From Mycobacterium sp. IS-836 (GTDB taxonomy: Bacteria; Actinomycetota; Actinomycetes; Mycobacteriales; Mycobacteriaceae): DNA of 33,780 nt. Under the pieces are notes generated by a model, which did not search any database, was not told the DNA's origin, and saw only the letters and a program-made list of their open reading frames with translations. Both the position numbers and the translations under genes were made by a program. The stretch covers positions 1 through 33,780 of the forward strand of contig NZ_MBEU01000042.1 in assembly GCF_001954275.1 (NCBI RefSeq), read 5' to 3'. This document shows positions 27,610 to 33,780 of this stretch, piece by piece (the stretch's first letter is position 1; every line of letters starts with the position of its first letter).

Positions 27610-28854
27610 GTGAGCCGAGCCGGCACGGGCGACCCGTTGGAGAGCACGTTGCTGGACGGCCGCTACCTGGTGCAGGCCAAGATCGCCAGCGGCGGTACGT
27701 CGACGGTCTATCGGGGTCTCGACACCCGGCTCGACCGCCCGGTGGCGTTGAAGGTGATGGATTCCCGCTACGCGGGCGACGCGCAGTTCCTGACCCGCTT
27801 CCAGCTCGAGGCCCGCACGGTGGCGCGGCTGAAGAATCCCGGCCTCGTCGCGGTCTACGACCAGGGCACCGACGCCCGGCACCCGTTCCTGGTGATGGAG
27901 CTCATCGAGGGCGGCACGCTGCGCGAGCTGCTGGCCGAACGCGGCCCGATGCCGCCCCACGCGGTGGTGGCGGTGCTGCGGCCGGTGCTGGGTGGGCTGG
28001 CGGCCGCGCACCTGGCCGGCCTGGTGCATCGCGACGTCAAGCCCGAGAACGTCCTCATCTCCGACGACGGCGACGTAAAAATCGCCGACTTCGGGCTGGT
28101 GCGTGCCGTCGCCGCCGCTGGAATCACCTCCGCCAGCGTCATTCTGGGCACGGCGGCCTACCTGTCTCCCGAGCAGGTGCGCAACGGCAGCAGCAGTCCG
28201 CGCAGCGACGTCTACTCGGTCGGGATCCTCACCTATGAACTGCTGACGGGGCGCACTCCGTTCACCGGCGACTCGCCGTTGTCGATCGCTTACCAGCGGC
28301 TGGATACCGATGTGCCACGGGCCGGCGCCGCGATCGACGGTGTGCCACCACAATTCGACGCGCTGGTGGCGCGCGCGACCGCCCGCGACCCGGCCGGCCG
28401 CTACGCCGACGCGATCGAGATGGCCGCCGACATCGACGCTATCGCCGACGAATTGGGCTTGCCCGAATTCCGGGTGCCGGCCCCGCGTAACTCCGCGCAA
28501 CACCGTTCGGCGGCCGCGCAGCAGAGCCGGATGAGCGAGCGCCCGGTGACCGGCCAGGAACCGCAGGCGCCCGCCAAGGCCGCGGTTCGCCACCCCACCC
28601 GCCAGTTGACCCGCGGGCCCGAAGACTGGCCCGAACCGAAGCCAAGCCCCCAGTCCGACTCCGAACTCGACGGCGACTACGAATACCAGCCCGTCTCAGG
28701 CGAATTCGCCGGCATCGCGATGAGCGACTTCGTCTGGGCGCGTCAGCACGCCCGCCGCATGGTGCTGGTCTGGGTGGCGCTCGTGCTGGCGCTCACCGGG
28801 CTGGTCGCCACCGCGGCGTGGACGATCGGCAGCAATCTGACCGGACTGCTGTGA
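27610..28854 (+). CDS. pknL: Serine/threonine-protein kinase PknL
   Basis: This is a 414-residue Hanks-type kinase. The Gly-rich loop IASGGTSTVYRG (25-36), catalytic Lys48 in VALKV, HRDVKPEN (140-147), DFG (160-162) and the activation segment ending GTAAYLSPEQV (180-190) are intact. A Pro/Ser-rich juxtamembrane linker (about 290-375) leads to one membrane helix (about 383-403) with only about ten residues beyond it, so no sensor domain is present. Kinase targets include the neighbouring DNA-binding protein. GTG 27610 is preferred over an upstream in-frame start (27535) because VSRAGTGDPLES matches the recalled start region and the promoter lies between them. It ends 18 nt from convergent aroG. 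Confidence 0.94.
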   Translation: MSRAGTGDPLESTLLDGRYLVQAKIASGGTSTVYRGLDTRLDRPVALKVMDSRYAGDAQFLTRFQLEARTVARLKNPGLVAVYDQGTDARHPFLVMELIEGGTLRELLAERGPMPPHAVVAVLRPVLGGLAAAHLAGLVHRDVKPENVLISDDGDVKIADFGLVRAVAAAGITSASVILGTAAYLSPEQVRNGSSSPRSDVYSVGILTYELLTGRTPFTGDSPLSIAYQRLDTDVPRAGAAIDGVPPQFDALVARATARDPAGRYADAIEMAADIDAIADELGLPEFRVPAPRNSAQHRSAAAQQSRMSERPVTGQEPQAPAKAAVRHPTRQLTRGPEDWPEPKPSPQSDSELDGDYEYQPVSGEFAGIAMSDFVWARQHARRMVLVWVALVLALTGLVATAAWTIGSNLTGLL

Positions 28855-28872
28855 TTCGCTCTTCCGCGCGAC

Positions 28873-30812
<1,940 letters not shown>

Positions 30813-30818
30813 TCAGAA

Positions 30819-30824
30819 AGCCTA
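30819..30824 (-). promoter_or_regulatory. -10 box for leaderless RNase AS transcript
   Basis: TAGGCT (30824-30819), then TTCTGA, then GTG 30812. The box lies in the 28-nt gap after the upstream membrane-protein gene, giving this gene its own possible promoter. Confidence 0.6.
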
Positions 30825-30840
30825 TGGGAAAGCCTCTGGC

Positions 30841-31725
30841 CTATCGGCCGATCAGGATGGGCACCGTCGGCGCCGATGCCGCATGCACGTCATGGTCGAG
30901 CTGGGCGTCGACCATGCGTTCGTCGGGCAGGCGCGGGGTGCCCGCGATCGCGCACTGCACCCACAGCTTGGCCCGGACGACGGGGCGGCGCAGCGTGCGT
31001 TCCCGTTGCAGCGCGCGGCGCATCTTGTCCGGTTGGGTGGTGTAGCGCCAGCGGGCCCAGGGCGCGTGTGGGCGTGACAACCGGATCGCACCGATCACCA
31101 GCAGTACGACGATGAACATGCCGAGCAGGCCGGTCCATACCTTGCCCTTGAGCACCACGACGACGGCCAGCGGAAAGGTCACCACCAGGGCGCCGCCCAC
31201 CCCGGCGCGCAGCGCCACCGAATCGGCGGCGTGCCAGAACGGGAAGAAGAACATCAGCGGGTGCAGACCCAATATCAACAGCCCGGCCACCGCGACCGCC
31301 GCGAATACCGCGTCCACCGAGGTGCGGCCGTCTTCCTCCCAGTAGACGTCGGACAGGTGCAGAATCAACGCGTACTCGTCGAGGACCAACGCCGCACCGA
31401 TCCCGAAAAGTATTGCGGCCAAAGTGAATTCAGGTTCCTGCCCGCTGACGGACAGGGTCACCAACGTCAATCCGGAGAGCATCACCAGCACGACGCCGAA
31501 CGTCACGTGGTGGATGTGGATGCCCCCGATGTGGACGTTGCGCGGTTGCCACCATCGGGCCGGACGACCAGTTTCGGCGCGATGGCGGATAACCCGCACG
31601 AACGTTCTCGTCACGAAAAAGGTCAGGATGAACGCGACCAGGCAGCACAGCAGGGGCAGCCGGCCGCGGTCGACGATGTCGTCGGCGAACCAGCGGCCCA
31701 CCCCGAGCACGAACCAGTGGAGCAC
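30841..31725 (-). CDS. Uncharacterised polytopic membrane protein (Rv2180c ortholog)
   Basis: The 294-residue protein has about six hydrophobic helices (near 23-45, 74-94, 101-119, 137-163, 168-190, 195-213) and a basic cytoplasmic C-terminus. Two polar motifs sit in or beside membrane helices: [15 protein letters not shown] (63-77, His65, 70, 72, 73) and [17 protein letters not shown] (113-129, Asp116, Glu117, His123, Asp126). I recall similar His-rich and DE-Y/F-xL motifs in a family of unknown function across Actinobacteria. Clustered His and acidic residues suggest a membrane metal site, but no function is established. GTG 31725 has TAGGTT six bases upstream. It is divergent from mptC across 87 nt. 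Confidence 0.85.
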   Translation of the reverse strand: MLHWFVLGVGRWFADDIVDRGRLPLLCCLVAFILTFFVTRTFVRVIRHRAETGRPARWWQPRNVHIGGIHIHHVTFGVVLVMLSGLTLVTLSVSGQEPEFTLAAILFGIGAALVLDEYALILHLSDVYWEEDGRTSVDAVFAAVAVAGLLILGLHPLMFFFPFWHAADSVALRAGVGGALVVTFPLAVVVVLKGKVWTGLLGMFIVVLLVIGAIRLSRPHAPWARWRYTTQPDKMRRALQRERTLRRPVVRAKLWVQCAIAGTPRLPDERMVDAQLDHDVHAASAPTVPILIGR

Positions 31726-31731
31726 CCTAGA

Positions 31732-31737
31732 AACCTA
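31732..31737 (-). promoter_or_regulatory. -10 box for leaderless Rv2180c-like transcript
   Basis: TAGGTT (31737-31732) is followed by TCTAGG and GTG 31725, the same six-base spacing, with no ribosome-binding site. Confidence 0.6.
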
Positions 31738-31796
31738 CGCCCGGATGCGCCCGCGCAGTTGGAGCCGCGCTGCGACGCGTCGCCGTGCGCACCGAT

Positions 31797-31802
31797 TACG
31801 CT
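31797..31802 (+). promoter_or_regulatory. -10 box for near-leaderless mptC transcript
   Basis: TACGCT (31797-31802) lies ten bases before ATG 31813, so the message would have only about 3-4 untranslated bases. The divergent gene's box is 60 nt away. Confidence 0.5.
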
Positions 31803-31812
31803 GTTCTGCGAC

Positions 31813-33120
31813 ATGAGTAGATGGCGGGCGCCCGGCGTGGGCTTCACGAGCGAACGGGGCCCCCGGCGGGCGCTGCTGTCGTGGACACTGTGGTGCCTGC
31901 TTTGGCTGCTGGCCGCCGCGGCGCTGTATTACGTGGGCCTGCGCCTGTTCGGGCACACGCCGTACCGCATCGACATCGACATCTATCAGATGGGCGGTCA
32001 GGCCTGGCTGGACGGGCGCCCGCTGTACCGCGGCGACGTGTTGTTCCACACACCGATCGGGCTGAACCTGCCGTTCACCTATCCCCCGCTGGCCGCCATC
32101 GTCTTTTGCCCGTTCTCCTGGCTGCACATGCCGGCGGCCAGCGTGGCGATCACGGTGCTGACAGCCGCGCTGCTGATCGCCTCCACGGCGATCCTGCTGA
32201 GCAGCCTCGACGTGTGGAGCCGCTCGACCGTGCTGGGCGGGCCGGCCTGGCTGCGCCGGTTGTGGCTGGCCGTGGTCATCGCGGCCGGGGCGACCATCTG
32301 GCTGGAACCGATCACCTCGAACTTCGCCTTCGGCCAAGTCAACGTCGTGCTGATGACGCTGGTGATCGCCGACTGCCTGCCGCGCCGCACACCCTGGCCC
32401 CGGGGGCTGCTCCTCGGCGTGGGGATGGCGCTGAAGCTCACCCCGGCGGTGTTTCTCCTCTATTTCGTGCTGCGCCGCGACAACCGCGCCGCGTGGACGG
32501 CGGTGGCGTCGTTCGCGGGCGCGACGCTGCTCGGTTTCGTCTTGGCGTGGAGCGATTCGTGGGAGTACTGGACCCGCACCGTGCATCACACCGACCGGAT
32601 CGGCGAGACGGCGTTGAACACCGACCAGAACATCGCGGGTGCGCTCGCCCGGCTGGGGCTCGGTGAGCACGAACGGTTTCCGCTGTGGGTGGCCGCCTGC
32701 ATCGTGGTGCTGGGACTGACCATCTGGGCGATGCGGCGGGTGCTGCGGGCCGGGGAGCCGACGCTGGCGCTGATCTGCGTCGCCCTGTTCGGGTTGGTGG
32801 TTTCGCCGGTTTCCTGGTCACACCATTGGGTGTGGGTGCTGCCGGCGGTGTTGGTGACGGGGATATTGGGCTGGCGGCGCCGCAACATCGCGCTGGCAGT
32901 GGTGAGCCTCGTCGGCGTCGCGTTGATGAGGTGGACGCCGATCGATCTGCTGCCCAAGCACCACGAGACGACCGCGAACTGGTGGCGCCAGCTCGTAGGG
33001 ACGTCCTATGTGTGGTGGGCGCTGGCGGTCATAGTCACCGCCGGCTTCGCGGTCACCGCGCGGGTGCCTTCGCGGGACTCGGCGGCGAAGACGCTCACGC
33101 CGGCCACGGCCGCCGGCTGA
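31813..33120 (+). CDS. mptC: Alpha-(1->2)-mannosyltransferase MptC (Rv2181 ortholog)
   Basis: The 435-residue polytopic GT-C enzyme of the GT87 type has an acidic motif [17 protein letters not shown] (52-68, Asp54/Asp56) after the first membrane helix, then [18 protein letters not shown] and about ten further helices. Rv2181 adds alpha-1,2-linked mannose branches to the lipomannan/lipoarabinomannan core and takes part in mannose-cap formation, using polyprenyl-phosphate mannose outside the membrane. The open frame extends about 194 codons upstream across the divergent gene, but only the part from ATG 31813 is family-like. Its end is 12 nt from the convergent acyltransferase. Confidence 0.92.
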   Translation: MSRWRAPGVGFTSERGPRRALLSWTLWCLLWLLAAAALYYVGLRLFGHTPYRIDIDIYQMGGQAWLDGRPLYRGDVLFHTPIGLNLPFTYPPLAAIVFCPFSWLHMPAASVAITVLTAALLIASTAILLSSLDVWSRSTVLGGPAWLRRLWLAVVIAAGATIWLEPITSNFAFGQVNVVLMTLVIADCLPRRTPWPRGLLLGVGMALKLTPAVFLLYFVLRRDNRAAWTAVASFAGATLLGFVLAWSDSWEYWTRTVHHTDRIGETALNTDQNIAGALARLGLGEHERFPLWVAACIVVLGLTIWAMRRVLRAGEPTLALICVALFGLVVSPVSWSHHWVWVLPAVLVTGILGWRRRNIALAVVSLVGVALMRWTPIDLLPKHHETTANWWRQLVGTSYVWWALAVIVTAGFAVTARVPSRDSAAKTLTPATAAG

Positions 33121-33132
33121 GCAAGGGGGCCG

Positions 33133-33780
33133 CTAGCCGACGGCGGTCTCGGGGATCCGGGCGGCCTCGGAGTTCGACTCCAGATCGGTCGAATCAGCCG
33201 AGTCGTCCGCCGAGCCATCGCCGCGTTCCTTGATGCTGGCCGCGTAGATGTCGACGTATTCCTGGCCGGACAGCCCCATCAGCTCGTAGATCACCTCGTC
33301 GGTGACGGCGCGCTCGATGAAGCGATTGCCGGCCAGCCCTTCGAATCTGGAGAAGTCCATGGGCTTGCCGAAACGGACGGTGACCTTGCCGAAACGCAGC
33401 ATCGTGGTGCCGGGCGGGTTGACGACGTTGGTGCCGATCATCGCCACCGGGATCACCGGGACGCCGGTTTGCAACGCCAGCCGGGCCAGGCCGGTCTTGC
33501 CCTTGTACAGCCGGCCGTCGGGCGACCGGGTGCCCTCGGGGTACATGCCCAGGAGCTTGCCCTGGGACAGTACGTGCTCGGCGGTGTTGAGCGCGGCCTG
33601 CGCGGCGTCGGCGCTGGAACGATCGATGGGCACCTGCCCGACGGCGGTGAAAAACCACCGGCTGAGCCAGCCCTTGAGGCCGGTGCCGGTGAAATATTCG
33701 GACTTCGCCAGGAACGTGATGCGGCGGCGCACGACGAGCGGCAGGAAGAAGCTGTCCATCACCGCCAAGTGGTTACTGGC
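33133..33780 (-). CDS. PlsC-type 1-acylglycerol-3-phosphate acyltransferase (5' end off window)
   Basis: The open frame continues to the window edge. SNHLAVMD contains the catalytic HX4D motif and starts at the very edge; FTAVGQVPIDR, MYPEGTRSPDGRLYKGKTG (glycerophosphate-binding motif) and VIPVAMIGT follow in order. Family members transfer acyl chains to lysophosphatidic acid or related acceptors at the inner membrane. About 216 residues are visible, and some 30-35 N-terminal residues are probably missing judged by the 247-residue recalled length of Rv2182c. The C-terminal tail is acidic and low in complexity. The substrate here is unknown. Confidence 0.9.
   Translation of the reverse strand, partial: ASNHLAVMDSFFLPLVVRRRITFLAKSEYFTGTGLKGWLSRWFFTAVGQVPIDRSSADAAQAALNTAEHVLSQGKLLGMYPEGTRSPDGRLYKGKTGLARLALQTGVPVIPVAMIGTNVVNPPGTTMLRFGKVTVRFGKPMDFSRFEGLAGNRFIERAVTDEVIYELMGLSGQEYVDIYAASIKERGDGSADDSADSTDLESNSEAARIPETAVG

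Noticed and set aside
31231..31812. 194-codon upstream extension of mptC
   Set aside because: It is antisense to the Rv2180c-like gene and not family-like; ATG 31813 follows a -10 box.

Overview
The window is a chromosomal segment of a high-GC actinobacterium. Protein sequence, gene order and start-codon habits identify it as a Mycobacterium. The genes run in the same order as M. tuberculosis H37Rv Rv2145c (wag31) to Rv2182c; Rv numbers below are recalled, not searched. The insertion-sequence genes that M. tuberculosis carries at Rv2167c/Rv2168c and Rv2177c are absent, which suggests a non-tuberculous mycobacterium. I cannot name the species.

Left and centre (1-20966, all on the minus strand) is the dcw division and cell-wall cluster. 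In transcription order it reads mraZ, rsmH, an FtsL-like membrane protein, pbpB, murE, murF, mraY, murD, ftsW, murG, murC, ftsQ, ftsZ, pgeF, yggS, sepF, a YggT-family gene and wag31. Together these make UDP-MurNAc-pentapeptide, lipid I and lipid II, polymerise and cross-link septal peptidoglycan, build the Z-ring and its SepF anchor, and mark the growing pole. Seven gene junctions are 4-nt ATGA or GTGA overlaps. Likely internal promoter regions lie before ftsZ and wag31.

The 20967-22069 stretch holds the mraZ control region: three TGGGG boxes exactly 10 bp apart, a second oppositely oriented G-rich array, and a hairpin. It also holds the small DUF3040 membrane gene and an 11-bp inverted repeat ahead of a GNAT acetyltransferase.

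The right arm (22070-33780) is a mixed-strand set of short units: GNAT, lipoprotein LppM, a non-canonical methylenetetrahydrofolate reductase, a prenyl diphosphate synthase with mannosyltransferase MptA, the DNA-binding protein Rv2175c divergent from kinase PknL, DAHP synthase AroG, RNase AS, an uncharacterised polytopic membrane protein divergent from mannosyltransferase MptC, and a PlsC-type acyltransferase cut by the window edge. MptA, MptC and possibly IdsA2 and LppM point to lipomannan/lipoarabinomannan and envelope biology. Five genes in this arm have a TANNNT box exactly six bases before the start codon, the architecture of leaderless transcripts.

The most anomalous point is the left edge. 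Bases 1-77 are a wag31 internal segment in the opposite orientation to the rest of wag31, joined at a 13-nt inverted repeat. This is either a contig-end fold-back artefact or a real small inversion. I saw no tRNA, rRNA, CRISPR array, transposase or prophage gene. Most long antisense ORFs are shadows caused by GC-rich codon bias.
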